The position numbers and the translations under genes are program-made. 64,000 bases of DNA from Enhydrobacter sp. (lineage in GTDB: Bacteria > Pseudomonadota > Alphaproteobacteria > Reyranellales > Reyranellaceae), in contig NZ_CP126889.1 in the NCBI RefSeq assembly GCF_030246845.1, positions 4,769,001 to 4,833,000 of the forward strand, written 5' to 3'. The notes beneath the pieces are model-generated. The model did no database searches. It was not told the origin of the DNA and saw only the letters and a program-made list of their open reading frames with translations. Below, in pieces: positions 25,605 to 35,171 of the stretch. Position 1 is the stretch's first letter; every line of letters begins with the position of its first letter.

Positions 25605-26855
25605 GTGTCTGGCCGGCGTAACATCATCGTGCTGATCGTCACCACCTGGGCGTTCACCATATGCTTCGCGGTGTGGATGATGTTCGGGGTAATCGGCATT
25701 CCTCTGCGCCGCGAGCTGCAGCTCGATTCGACGCAGTTCGGGCTACTGACAGCCACGCCGATCCTCACCGGCTCTCTTTTCCGATTGCCGCTCGGCCTCT
25801 GGACCGATCGCGTCGGCGGCCGCATCCTCATGACGTTGCTGCTGGTGCTGTGTGCGGTCCCGCTCTGGTTCGCGGCCGACGCGACGGCCTTCTGGCAGTT
25901 TCTCCTGCTCGGCCTGGCGCTGGGGCTGGTCGGCGCGTCCTTCTCGGTCGGCACGCCCTATGTGGCGCGCTTCTTTCCGCCGGAGCGGCGCGGCCTCGCC
26001 ATGGGCGTGTTCGGCGCGGGAACCGTCGGCGCGGCGCTCAACATGTTTGTCGCGCCGTCACTGATGAACGCCTATGGCTGGCAGGCGGTGCCGCGCACCT
26101 ATGCGACGGCCCTTTTGCTCACTGCAGCGATCTTCTGGCTCCTGTCGGCGCCGGATCCGGGTGCCGGCAAGGCCGGGGGCTCGCTGCGTCAGCAGTTGGC
26201 CGTCATGCGCGACCGGCGCGTCTGGAAGTACTGCCAGTACTACTCCATCGTGTTCGGCGGCTTCACCGCCCTGTCGGTCTGGATGCCGCAGTATTTCGTG
26301 AGCGAATACGGCTTCTCTGTCACGCAGGCGGCATTGCTGGCGGCCAGCTTTTCGCTGCCGGGGGGGCTGCTGCGAAGCGTCGGCGGCGCGCTGTCGGATC
26401 GTTTCGGCGCCCACGAAGTGACCTGGTGGGTGCTGTGGGTTGCCTGGATTGCCCTGTTCCTGCTGTCCTATCCGCACACCGACTTCGCGATCCGCACGGT
26501 CGACGGCACCAGGAGCTTCACCATCGCGCTGTCGCCGTGGCTGTTCTGCGGCCTTCTTTTCATCGTCGGCATTGCCTTCGCCTTCGGCATGGCCTCGACC
26601 TTCAAGTACATCGGCATGGATTTCCCGCAGGACATCGGTGCCGTCAGCGGCCTCGTCGGAATGGTGGGCGGTCTGGGCGGCTTTCTTCTGCCGATCATGT
26701 TCGGCCGTCTGCTGGATTGGCTCGGCTTCAACTCGAGCATCTTCATGCTGCTCTACGGTATCGTTGCCGTGTCCCTGATGCTCAGCTACCTGACGGAAGT
26801 CCGGCGCGCCCCGGTGATGGGAGAGACCGTCGAGCCGCTGGCAACGCGGCCCTGA
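25605..26855 (+). CDS. narK: nitrate/nitrite MFS transporter
   Basis: A 416-residue transporter with about 12 hydrophobic helices. It shows PILTGSLFRLPLGLWTDRVGGR, the nitrate-porter region with an Arg in helix 2, and a C-terminal GLVGMVGGLGGFLLPIMFGRLLDW resembling the NarK nitrate signature. It imports nitrate or exchanges it for nitrite. It is the first gene of the nar operon, 24 bases before narG. The GTG start at 25605 is chosen from the ribosome binding site; ATG 25569 would add 12 residues. Confidence 0.88.
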   Translation: MSGRRNIIVLIVTTWAFTICFAVWMMFGVIGIPLRRELQLDSTQFGLLTATPILTGSLFRLPLGLWTDRVGGRILMTLLLVLCAVPLWFAADATAFWQFLLLGLALGLVGASFSVGTPYVARFFPPERRGLAMGVFGAGTVGAALNMFVAPSLMNAYGWQAVPRTYATALLLTAAIFWLLSAPDPGAGKAGGSLRQQLAVMRDRRVWKYCQYYSIVFGGFTALSVWMPQYFVSEYGFSVTQAALLAASFSLPGGLLRSVGGALSDRFGAHEVTWWVLWVAWIALFLLSYPHTDFAIRTVDGTRSFTIALSPWLFCGLLFIVGIAFAFGMASTFKYIGMDFPQDIGAVSGLVGMVGGLGGFLLPIMFGRLLDWLGFNSSIFMLLYGIVAVSLMLSYLTEVRRAPVMGETVEPLATRP

Positions 26856-26879
26856 TCCGGACGGGCGAGGAGAAGCGAC

Positions 26880-29800
26880 ATGAGTCATTTTCTGGAACGT
26901 TTCGCCTATCTCACCCGCCGGCACGAGCCCTTTGCCGACGGGCATGGCGAGCTGCGCGACGAGGACCGGATGTGGGAGGAGGGTTATCGTCAGCGCTGGC
27001 AACACGACAAGATCGTGCGTTCGACCCACGGCGTGAACTGCACCGGTTCATGCAGCTGGAAAATCTACGTCAAGAGCGGCGTCGTCACCTGGGAAACCCA
27101 GCAGACGGACTATCCGCGCACACGCCCCGGTCTTCCCAACCACGAACCTCGCGGCTGCTCGCGCGGCGCCTCTTACAGTTGGTACCTCTACAGCGCGAGC
27201 CGCATCAAGTATCCGATGGTGCGTGGGCGGCTGGTCCGGGCATGGCGCGAGGCGCGCAAGACGCAGGGGCCGGTGGAGGCCTGGGCCGCGATCGTCGGCG
27301 ACGACGAAACCGCGAAGGCGTACAAGGCCGTGCGCGGCCGCGGCGGGTTCGTGCGCTCGAGCTGGGAAGAGGTGAGCGAGATCATTGCCGCCGCCAATGT
27401 CTACACGATCAAGCGCTGGGGACCGGACCGCGTGGTCGGTTTCTCGCCCATCCCGGCCATGTCGATGGTCTCCTATGCCTCGGGTGCGCGCTATCTCAGC
27501 CTCATTGGCGGCACGCTTCTTTCCTTCTACGACTGGTACTGCGACCTGCCGCCGTCGAGCCCGCAGACCTGGGGCGAGCAGACCGACGTTCCGGAATCGG
27601 CCGACTGGTACAATTCCGGCTACATCATCGCCTGGGGCTCCAACGTGCCGCAGACGCGTACGCCCGACGCGCATTTCTTCGTCGAGTCCCGCTACAACGG
27701 CACCAAGGTCGTCACCATCACGCCGGACTATGCGGAGGTGGCCAAGTTCGCCGACCTGTGGCTGCATCCCAAGCAGGGCACGGACGCCGCTCTCGCGATG
27801 GCCATGGGCCACGTGATCCTGCGCGAGTTCTTCCTTGATCGCGAAGTGCCGTATTTCCAGGACTACTGCCGCCGCTATACCGACATGCCGATGCTGGTGC
27901 GGCTGCGCCAGGACGGTGGGCGCTGGGTGCCGGATCGCTATGTCCGCCACAGTGATCTGACGGATGCACCGGTGTCGGGCCGTGCCGCATGGAAGACGGT
28001 CGGTGTGGCCGAGGCAACGGGCAACCTCGTCGTTCCACAGGGATCGATCGGCTACCGCTGGCCGATGGCGGGCGAGGCGTCGGGACGGTGGAATCTCGAG
28101 GCGAAGGACGGGGAGACCGGCGAGGAGGTCCGCCTCGCGCTGAGCCTGATCGACCGCCGCGATGACGTTGTGCCCGTCGCCTTCCCCTATTTCGGCGGCC
28201 GGCCGCACGAGCACTTCTCGGCGAACGCCCAAGATGGCGACGTTTTGCTGCGCCATGTCCCTGTGCGCCGCGTCAGGCTTGCCGACGGGGACGCGGCGGT
28301 CGCAACGGTATTCGATCTCCTCTGCGGCAACTATGGCCTGGATCGGGGCCTTGGCGGCCAATGCGCCAAGGGCTTCGACGACGACGTGCCCTATACGCCG
28401 GCGTGGCAGGAGCCGATCACCGGCGTGGCGGCGGCGCAGGCGATCACCGTCGCGCGCGGCTTCGCCGAGAATGCCGAGAAGACCAGGGGCCGCTCGATGG
28501 TCATCATCGGCGCCGGCATGAACCACTGGTATCATCAGGACATGGGCTATCGCAGCATCATCAACATGCTGATGATGTGCGGCACGATCGGCGTCTCGGG
28601 CGGCGGCTGGGCCCACTATGTCGGACAGGAGAAGCTCAGGCCGCAGACCGGCTGGACGATGCTCGCCTTCGCGCTCGACTGGGTCCGCCCGCCGCGACAG
28701 ATGAACGGCACGTCGTTCTTCTATGCCCACAGCGACCAGTGGCGCTACGAGAGGCTCGACGTCTCGGAACTCCTGTCACCGCTCGCCGATCCGGCGGCAT
28801 ACCGCGGCAGCATCATCGATTTCAATGTCCGCGCCGAGCGCATGGGCTGGCTGCCGTCCGCGCCACAGCTCGCCACCAATCCGTTGACGATCGCGGCCGA
28901 CGCCGAAAGGGCCGGAGTCGACGTGAAGGATCATGTCGTCGCCGGTCTCAAATCGGGCGCCCTTGCCATGGCCTGCGAGGATCCGGACAATCCGGCGAAC
29001 TTCCCGCGCAACCTCTTCATCTGGCGTTCGAACCTGTTCGGATCGTCCGGCAAGGGCCACGAATACTTCCTTCGCCACTTCCTCGGAACCCGCAACGGCC
29101 TGCAGGGGAAGGATCTGGGCGAGATGGGCGGCGCGAAGCCCCACGACGTCGCGTGGCGCGATGCCGCGCCCGAGGGCAAGCTCGACCTGGTGGTGACGCT
29201 CGACTTCCGCATGTCGACGAGCTGTCTTTACTCCGACATCGTGCTGCCGACAGCGACCTGGTACGAGAAGAACGATCTCAACACCTCCGACATGCATCCC
29301 TTCATCCATCCGCTGTCGACGGCGGTGGATCCGGTTTGGGAATCGCGCAGCGACTGGGAGACCTACAAGACGATCGCCCGGCGCTTCTCCGAGCTGGCGG
29401 CGGGTCATCTCGGCGTGGAGCGCGACGTCGTGCTCACGCCGATCCAGCACGACACGCCCGGCGAGCTCGCGCAGCCGTTCGACGTCAAGGACTGGAAAAA
29501 GGGCGAGTGCGATCTCGTCGCGGGCGTCACCGCGCCCCAGATCGCCGTGGTCGAAAGGGACTATCCGAACACCTACAGCCGCTTCACCTCCCTCGGGCCG
29601 CTCGCCGAGAGGCTCGGCAATGGCGGCAAGGGCATCTCCTGGAACACGGCCGACGAGGTCCGCGGCCTCGGCGAGCTGAACTATCGCGTCGACGAGGGGA
29701 AACCGGCCGCCGGCCGGCCGCGCATCGAGACCGACGTCGATGCCGCCGAAACCATCCTCTACCTCGCGCCCGAGACCAACGGCGAGGTGGCCGTCAAGGC

Positions 29801-30638
29801 GTGGGAAGCGCTCGGCAAGGTGACCGGCCGCGACCACAGCCATCTCGCGATGAAGCGCGAGGACGAGAAGATCCGTTTCCGCGACATCCAGGCGCAACCG
29901 CGCAAGATCATCTCGTCGCCGACCTGGTCGGGTATCGAGAGCGAGCATGTGAGCTACACCTCCAACTACACCAACATCCATGAACTGATCCCGTGGCGTA
30001 CGCTCACCGGCCGCCAGCAATTTTACCAGGATCACCCGTGGCTTAGGGATTTCGGCGAAGGCTTCGCCGTCTATCGACCACCGATCGACACCCGCTCGGC
30101 CGCCAGCATGATCGGCACCCGCTCCAACGGCGAGAAGGAGATCGTGCTCAACTTCATCACACCGCATCAGAAGTGGGGCATTCATTCGACCTACACCGAC
30201 AATCTCCTGATGCTGACTCTGTCACGCGGCGGGCCGATCGTGTGGATCTCGGAGATCGATGCCGGCAAGGCGGGCATTGTCGACAACGACTGGATCGAGC
30301 TGTTCAACGTGAATGGCGCCATCGCCGCCCGCGCCGTCGTCAGCCAGCGCGTCAAGGAGGGCATGTGCATGATGTATCATGCACAGGAGAAGATCGTGAA
30401 CGTGCCGGGCTCGCAGATCACCGGCTTGCGCGGCGGCATCCACAATTCGGTGACGCGAACCGTGCTCAAGCCGACGCACATGGTGGGCGGCTACGCCCAT
30501 CTCGCCTACGGCTTCAACTACTACGGCACGGTCGGCTCGAACCGCGACGAGTTCGTCATCGTCCGCAAGCTCGTCAAGATCGACTGGATGGACCACAGCA
30601 ATCCCGTCGACCGCGCCACCAGGGAGACAGCGTCATGA
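26880..30638 (+). CDS. narG: respiratory nitrate reductase alpha subunit
   Basis: The catalytic Mo-bisMGD subunit of the membrane-bound, cytoplasm-facing nitrate reductase. The 1252 residues match NarG. FS0 [4Fe-4S] ligands are H50, C54, C58 and C93, one off from the E. coli numbering, with the His first ligand typical of NarG. D222 in WYCDLPP sits at the position of the E. coli Mo ligand. The N-terminus keeps the vestigial twin-arginine-like segment (YLTRRHEPF). Further runs SADWYNSGYIIAWGSN and QTRTPDAHFF are family-typical. Stop and narH start overlap (ATGA). Confidence 0.97.
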   Translation: MSHFLERFAYLTRRHEPFADGHGELRDEDRMWEEGYRQRWQHDKIVRSTHGVNCTGSCSWKIYVKSGVVTWETQQTDYPRTRPGLPNHEPRGCSRGASYSWYLYSASRIKYPMVRGRLVRAWREARKTQGPVEAWAAIVGDDETAKAYKAVRGRGGFVRSSWEEVSEIIAAANVYTIKRWGPDRVVGFSPIPAMSMVSYASGARYLSLIGGTLLSFYDWYCDLPPSSPQTWGEQTDVPESADWYNSGYIIAWGSNVPQTRTPDAHFFVESRYNGTKVVTITPDYAEVAKFADLWLHPKQGTDAALAMAMGHVILREFFLDREVPYFQDYCRRYTDMPMLVRLRQDGGRWVPDRYVRHSDLTDAPVSGRAAWKTVGVAEATGNLVVPQGSIGYRWPMAGEASGRWNLEAKDGETGEEVRLALSLIDRRDDVVPVAFPYFGGRPHEHFSANAQDGDVLLRHVPVRRVRLADGDAAVATVFDLLCGNYGLDRGLGGQCAKGFDDDVPYTPAWQEPITGVAAAQAITVARGFAENAEKTRGRSMVIIGAGMNHWYHQDMGYRSIINMLMMCGTIGVSGGGWAHYVGQEKLRPQTGWTMLAFALDWVRPPRQMNGTSFFYAHSDQWRYERLDVSELLSPLADPAAYRGSIIDFNVRAERMGWLPSAPQLATNPLTIAADAERAGVDVKDHVVAGLKSGALAMACEDPDNPANFPRNLFIWRSNLFGSSGKGHEYFLRHFLGTRNGLQGKDLGEMGGAKPHDVAWRDAAPEGKLDLVVTLDFRMSTSCLYSDIVLPTATWYEKNDLNTSDMHPFIHPLSTAVDPVWESRSDWETYKTIARRFSELAAGHLGVERDVVLTPIQHDTPGELAQPFDVKDWKKGECDLVAGVTAPQIAVVERDYPNTYSRFTSLGPLAERLGNGGKGISWNTADEVRGLGELNYRVDEGKPAAGRPRIETDVDAAETILYLAPETNGEVAVKAWEALGKVTGRDHSHLAMKREDEKIRFRDIQAQPRKIISSPTWSGIESEHVSYTSNYTNIHELIPWRTLTGRQQFYQDHPWLRDFGEGFAVYRPPIDTRSAASMIGTRSNGEKEIVLNFITPHQKWGIHSTYTDNLLMLTLSRGGPIVWISEIDAGKAGIVDNDWIELFNVNGAIAARAVVSQRVKEGMCMMYHAQEKIVNVPGSQITGLRGGIHNSVTRTVLKPTHMVGGYAHLAYGFNYYGTVGSNRDEFVIVRKLVKIDWMDHSNPVDRATRETAS

Positions 30639-32167
30639 AGGTCCGTGCCCAGATCGCCATGGTGATGAACCTCGACAAGTGCATCGGCTGCCATACCTGC
30701 TCCGTCACCTGCAAGAACGTGTGGACCTCGCGCCAGGGCATGGAATACGCCTGGTTCAACAACGTCGAGACCAAGCCGGGTGTCGGCTATCCCAAGGACT
30801 GGGAGAACCAGAAGCGCTGGCGCGGCGGCTGGGAGCGCAAGAAGAACGGCAAGATCGTGCCCAAGCAGGGCGGCCGCCTCGCGATCCTCGCCAGGATCTT
30901 CGCCAATCCGAACCTGCCCGAGATCGACGACTACTACGAGCCCTTCACCTTCGACTACGAGCACCTGCACAAGGCGCCGGAGCTGCCGACCACGCCGGTC
31001 GCCCGGCCGCTTTCCCTCGTCACCGGACGTCCCATGGAGAAGATCGAGTGGGGCCCGAACTGGGAGGAGATCCTCGGCGGCGAGTTCGACAAGCGTTCGC
31101 AGGATTACAACTTCGAGGCCGTCCAGAAGGACATCTACGGCCAGTTCGAGAACACCTTCATGATGTACCTGCCGCGGCTCTGCGAGCACTGCCTCAATCC
31201 GAGCTGCGTGGCGTCCTGTCCCTCGGGCTCGATCTACAAGCGCGAGGAGGACGGCATCGTCCTGATCGACCAGGACAAGTGCCGCGGCTGGCGCATGTGC
31301 GTGTCGGGATGCCCGTACAAGAAGATCTACTACAACTGGACCTCGGGGAAGGCGGAGAAGTGCATCTTCTGCTATCCGCGCATCGAGGCCGGCCAGCCGA
31401 CCGTCTGCTCGGAAACCTGCGTGGGTCGCATCCGCTATCTCGGCGTGCTGCTCTACGATGCCGACGGGATCGAGCGGGCGGCTTCGGTCGAGGACGAGAA
31501 GGACCTCTACGAGGCGCAGCTCGCGCTCTTCCTCGACCCCAACGATCCGGCGGTCGAGGCACAGGCCCGCGCCGACGGCGTGCCCGATGCCTGGCTGGAA
31601 GCGGCTAAGCGCTCGCCGGCCTACAAGATGGCCGTCGACTGGAAGATCGCCTTTCCGCTGCACCCCGAGTATCGCACCCTGCCGATGGTCTGGTACGTGC
31701 CGCCATTGTCGCCGATCCAGTCGCATGCCAATGCCGGCGCGATCGACACGATCGGCGAGCTGCCGGACGTCCGGTCGTTGCGCATCCCGGTGCGCTATCT
31801 TGCCAATCTCCTGACCGCGGGCGCGGAGGAGCCGATCGTCGTGGCGCTGGAGCGCTTGTTCGCCATGCGCCTCCACTACCGCCAGCGCCAGCTGGGCGAA
31901 GGCGACGGCCAGGCGGTGCTGAAGCAGGCCGGGCTCAGCCTCGCCCAGGTCGAGGACATGCACCGCTATCTTTCGATCGCCAACTACGAGGACCGCTTCG
32001 TCATTCCGACCAGCCACCGCGAGGATGCCGAAGATGCCTACGGCTTGAAAGGCTCGTGCGGCTTCACCTTCGGCAACGGCTGCGACTTCGGGCCGCCGCA
32101 TTCGACCCTGTTCGGCGGTAAGATGGGCCGCCGCAAGCTCAACCCCATGCGGCCGCTGGACACTTAG
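30635..32167 (+). CDS. narH: respiratory nitrate reductase beta subunit
   Basis: The electron-transfer subunit between NarI hemes and NarG, 510 residues. Four cysteine groups are visible: CIGCHTCSVTC near residue 16, CEHCLNPSCVASC, CRGWRMCVSGC (the Trp replaces a Cys, giving the [3Fe-4S] cluster), and CIFCYPRIEAGQPTVCSETC. No export signal is present, as expected for the cytoplasmic side. The ATG overlaps the narG stop. Confidence 0.97.
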   Translation: MKVRAQIAMVMNLDKCIGCHTCSVTCKNVWTSRQGMEYAWFNNVETKPGVGYPKDWENQKRWRGGWERKKNGKIVPKQGGRLAILARIFANPNLPEIDDYYEPFTFDYEHLHKAPELPTTPVARPLSLVTGRPMEKIEWGPNWEEILGGEFDKRSQDYNFEAVQKDIYGQFENTFMMYLPRLCEHCLNPSCVASCPSGSIYKREEDGIVLIDQDKCRGWRMCVSGCPYKKIYYNWTSGKAEKCIFCYPRIEAGQPTVCSETCVGRIRYLGVLLYDADGIERAASVEDEKDLYEAQLALFLDPNDPAVEAQARADGVPDAWLEAAKRSPAYKMAVDWKIAFPLHPEYRTLPMVWYVPPLSPIQSHANAGAIDTIGELPDVRSLRIPVRYLANLLTAGAEEPIVVALERLFAMRLHYRQRQLGEGDGQAVLKQAGLSLAQVEDMHRYLSIANYEDRFVIPTSHREDAEDAYGLKGSCGFTFGNGCDFGPPHSTLFGGKMGRRKLNPMRPLDT

Positions 32168-32177
32168 GATCCGGGCC

Positions 32178-32792
32178 ATGACCCAGCTGCTGTTCAAGGC
32201 CTTCAGCGCACTGCTTTCCTATCCAACCGCCGAGATGCGGCAGGCGCTGCCGGAGATCGCCGATGTGATCCGCGGCTCGGCCCTGGTCGCGCCGCGCGAG
32301 CGGACGGCGCTTCTGGCGCTGGTCGAGGAGATCGGCAGCGACGACCTGCTGTCGGCGCAGGAGCACTATGTCGATCTGTTCGACCGCGGCAGGGCGCTCT
32401 CGCTGCATCTGTTCGAGCACCTGCACGGCGAGAGCCGGGACCGCGGCTCGGCCATGGTGGAGCTCAAGCAGCTCTATGCCGCCGCCGGCTTCGAGCTCAC
32501 GGCGCGCGAGTTGCCGGACTATCTTCCCGTCGTGCTCGAGTATCTGAGCTGCCGCGACATGGCGGAGGCGGGCGAGATGCTGGCCGATTGCGCCGACATC
32601 CTGAGGACCATCGCGCGTGCCTTGATCGCCCGCCGCAGCCGATACGCCGCCGTCCTGCAAGCCCTGATCGTCATTGCCGGCGAGAAGCCGGTCGACGCAG
32701 CGGCGGTGCCGCCGGTCAGGGAGCGCCACGAGGCGCTCGACCGGGATTGGCTCGAGCAGCCGGCCTTCGCCGACCCGATGGGACGTCGGTAG
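32178..32792 (+). CDS. narJ: nitrate reductase molybdenum cofactor assembly chaperone
   Basis: A 204-residue all-helical chaperone that holds apo-NarGH until the Mo cofactor and Fe-S clusters are inserted and it docks to NarI. It shows the family run HYVDLFDRGRALSLHLFEHLHGESRDRG and ELPDYLPVVLEYLS. It is somewhat shorter than E. coli NarJ (236). Its position between narH and narI is the standard order. Confidence 0.93.
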   Translation: MTQLLFKAFSALLSYPTAEMRQALPEIADVIRGSALVAPRERTALLALVEEIGSDDLLSAQEHYVDLFDRGRALSLHLFEHLHGESRDRGSAMVELKQLYAAAGFELTARELPDYLPVVLEYLSCRDMAEAGEMLADCADILRTIARALIARRSRYAAVLQALIVIAGEKPVDAAAVPPVRERHEALDRDWLEQPAFADPMGRR

Positions 32793-32815
32793 GCTTCTGT
32801 AGGGAGGAAACGCCC

Positions 32816-33532
32816 GTGTCCAACGTCTATGTCAACGCGCTTCTCTTCGGCATCTATCCCTACATCTGCCTGGTGGTCCTGCTGATCGGCAGCCTGATCC
32901 GCTTCGACCGTGAGCCCTACACCTGGAAAAGCGATTCCTCGCAGATGCTGCGGGCGGGCCAGCTGCGCCTCGGATCGAACCTGTTCCACTATGGCGTCAT
33001 CACCGTGATCCTCGGCCATTTCGTGGGCTTCCTCGCGCCGCACTGGGCGGTCGACTGGGCGCTCGATCCTGTCGCCCACCAGCTTCTGGCCATGGTCGTC
33101 GGCGGAATCGCGGGCTTGGTGGCCATCGTCGGCCTCTCGATCCTGATCTACCGCCGCCTCGCCGATCCGCGCATCCGGCTGAACAGCCGCAAATGGGACA
33201 TTGCCGTCACCTTCATGCTCTGGCTGCAGCTCGCGCTCGGCCTCCTGACGGTGCCGTTGTCGGCGTTCCATATGGACGGCGCCCTGTTCGAGACCCTGAC
33301 GAGCTACGTGAAGGGGATCGTGACGCTGGACGGCGGCGCCGCCGGCCTCATGGTCGGCGTTCCGCTCACCTACAAGCTCCATATCCTGCTCGGCTTCACG
33401 CTTTTCCTGATCTCGCCGTTCACGCGCATGATCCATATCTGGAGCGGGGCCGGGGCGCTCGCCTATCTGTTCCGCCCCTACCAGATCGTCCGCAGCCCCA
33501 AGACGCGGGCACGCGAGCCGGTCCGGTCATGA
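32816..33532 (+). CDS. narI: respiratory nitrate reductase gamma subunit (cytochrome b)
   Basis: The membrane anchor that takes electrons from quinol through two b hemes, 238 residues with five hydrophobic helices. Heme-ligand histidines are likely those in NLFHYGVITVILGHFVGF and in the C-terminal TYKLHILLGFTLFLISPFTRMIHIWS. The start is GTG 32816 with AGGGAGGAAA just upstream; the long frame from 32588 belongs to narJ sequence. Its stop overlaps the start of the next gene. Confidence 0.95.
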   Translation: MSNVYVNALLFGIYPYICLVVLLIGSLIRFDREPYTWKSDSSQMLRAGQLRLGSNLFHYGVITVILGHFVGFLAPHWAVDWALDPVAHQLLAMVVGGIAGLVAIVGLSILIYRRLADPRIRLNSRKWDIAVTFMLWLQLALGLLTVPLSAFHMDGALFETLTSYVKGIVTLDGGAAGLMVGVPLTYKLHILLGFTLFLISPFTRMIHIWSGAGALAYLFRPYQIVRSPKTRAREPVRS

Positions 33533-34248
33533 CCGTATCGGTGAACGGCATCGCCGTGGCCGCCGACACCGCCGTGTCGGCCGAGATGGCGGCCGTGCGC
33601 GAGCTCCTGCGCCAGCGGGCCGTGGCGGTCGGCCTGCTCGCCAGCGAGTCGGCGGGCGAGGAGGAGGTGGGGCGGGCGATCGAAGCGTTGCTCGCACGCG
33701 AGGTCGCGACGCCCGAGCCGACCGAAGCCGAATGTCGGCGCCACTACGAGCAGCACCGGGAGACCTACGGAAGCGGCGACCTGGTCCATGCGCGCCATAT
33801 CCTGTTCCAGGTGACACCGCGCGTGAATGTCGCCGAAATCCGCGCCCGCGCCGAAAGCGCGCTGAACGAGCTCCTGCGCGAGCCCGACCGTTTTGCCGCC
33901 ATGGCCGCGGAGCTGTCGAACTGCCCGTCCGGCCAGCATGGCGGCAATCTCGGGCAGATCGGCCGCGGCGACACGGTGCCGGAATTCGAGAACGTCCTGT
34001 TCCGCCTGGATGCGGTCGGGCTCCTGCCGCAGCTCGTGAAGACGCGCTTCGGCTTCCATATCGTGGCGGTCGACAGGGCCATCCCCGGCGACGTCCCGCC
34101 CTTCGAGGCGGTGCGCGAGCGGGTGGCCGAGACGCTTCGAAGCACCGTCGAGGAGCGGGCGCTTCGACAGTATGTCTCGATCCTGGCCAGCCAGGCCGAG
34201 ATCGTCGGCGCTCACATAGAGGCCGCCACGTCGCCGCTGGTGCAGTGA
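33529..34248 (+). CDS. peptidyl-prolyl isomerase, parvulin type, in nar operon
   Basis: A 239-residue protein with a parvulin (PpiC-type) domain at about residues 95-190: VHARHILFQV, CPSGQHGGNLGQIGRGDTVPEFENVLF and FGFHIVAVDR. The N-terminal 90 residues are helical and resemble NifM-like proteins. No signal peptide is seen, so it is likely cytoplasmic, aiding folding of NarGH. It overlaps narI by ATGA and seems to be the last gene of the operon. Confidence 0.88.
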   Translation: MTVSVNGIAVAADTAVSAEMAAVRELLRQRAVAVGLLASESAGEEEVGRAIEALLAREVATPEPTEAECRRHYEQHRETYGSGDLVHARHILFQVTPRVNVAEIRARAESALNELLREPDRFAAMAAELSNCPSGQHGGNLGQIGRGDTVPEFENVLFRLDAVGLLPQLVKTRFGFHIVAVDRAIPGDVPPFEAVRERVAETLRSTVEERALRQYVSILASQAEIVGAHIEAATSPLVQ

Positions 34249-34278
34249 GGTTGCCGTAGAGCGGGTACCCATCGGAGC

Positions 34279-34296
34279 GCGCCACGACAGTGGCGC
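34279..34296 (+). terminator. candidate hairpin after the nar operon
   Basis: GCGCCAC (34279-34285) and GTGGCGC (34290-34296) form a perfect 7-bp stem with loop GACA, 30 bases after the parvulin stop. No T-run follows, so it is at best a weak intrinsic terminator or a 3-prime end stabiliser. Confidence 0.4.
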
Positions 34297-34379
34297 AATC
34301 ATGAGCGCCGCTGGAATTCGTCACCAGCCAGGTGCGGACCCTCGGGAGTGAAACTGCGCTGCCTGCCGCAAAGCGGGTG

Positions 34380-34448
34380 TCATCCCGAGCGCAAGGGAGG
34401 GATCCTTGATCGGCGCCAACCAAAGATCCCTCGCTGCGCTCGGGATGA
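34380..34448. repeat. dispersed repeat, long hairpin copy
   Basis: Two copies of the core TCATCCCGAGCG...GAGGGATC face each other: left arm 34380-34404, right arm 34425-34448 as reverse complement. The arms differ by an inserted base and one substitution, giving a stem of about 24 bp with a 20-base loop. It lies in the gap between the nar operon and the convergent FrnE-like gene. See also 11044 and 37964. Confidence 0.8.
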
Positions 34449-34511
34449 TACGGAGATGGCTGGAGCGCCCGCTCTTGTTTCTTGTTAGTGGCGCGCTCCC
34501 TTGAGCGGGTG

Positions 34512-35171
34512 TCAGACCGTCGATTGCGCGGCGCTGGTGGCGGCGTCGCGTTCGGCGAGGTTGAAGACCTCGACGAAGGCCGAAGGCGGCTGAGCGCCCG
34601 ACACGGCGTACTTGCGGTTGACGATGAAGCAGGGCACGCCGTTGATGCCCAGACGACGGGCGTAGACGTCCGACGCCACGACCTCCTGGCGGCCCTCGTC
34701 GCTCTGCAGGAAGCGGCGGGAAAGGTCCATGTCGAGGCCGGCGCGGGCGGCGCATTCGACCAGGACCTCGAGGTCGCCGATATCCAGCCCCTCCTCGAAA
34801 TAGGCCTTGAACAGCTCGCCCACCATCTCGTCCTGCCGTTCGTTCTTGGCGCTCCAGTGGACCAGCCGGTGCGACAGAACCGTGTTGGGCGTGCGCCGGA
34901 TGCGCGCGAACTGGAACTCGATGCCGGCCTCGCGACCGCTTTCCGCGATCGCCTGGTAGATCTGGCGCGGCCGATCGCCGCCGCCGAACTTGGCGCGCAC
35001 ATAGTCGTCGCGCGTCATGCCCTCGGCCGGCATGTCGGGATTGAGCTGGAACGGCCGCCAGGACACCGCGATGTCGTTGCGGCCGCTCATCGCGAGAGCC
35101 CGCTCGAAGCGCCGCTTGCCGATGTAGCACCATGGACAGATGGTGTCGGAGACGATGTCGACGAAGATCAT
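34512..35171 (-). CDS. DsbA family oxidoreductase, FrnE-like
   Basis: A 219-residue thioredoxin-fold protein with active site CPWC at residues 12-15 (SDTICPWCYIG) and the family ending GVPCFIVNRKYAVSGAQP (cis-proline before C). There is no signal peptide, so it is cytoplasmic; FrnE-type proteins may reduce or isomerise disulfides in stress. The start ATGA overlaps the stop of the MFS transporter gene, so the two are co-expressed. Confidence 0.87.
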   Translation of the reverse strand: MIFVDIVSDTICPWCYIGKRRFERALAMSGRNDIAVSWRPFQLNPDMPAEGMTRDDYVRAKFGGGDRPRQIYQAIAESGREAGIEFQFARIRRTPNTVLSHRLVHWSAKNERQDEMVGELFKAYFEEGLDIGDLEVLVECAARAGLDMDLSRRFLQSDEGRQEVVASDVYARRLGINGVPCFIVNRKYAVSGAQPPSAFVEVFNLAERDAATSAAQSTV

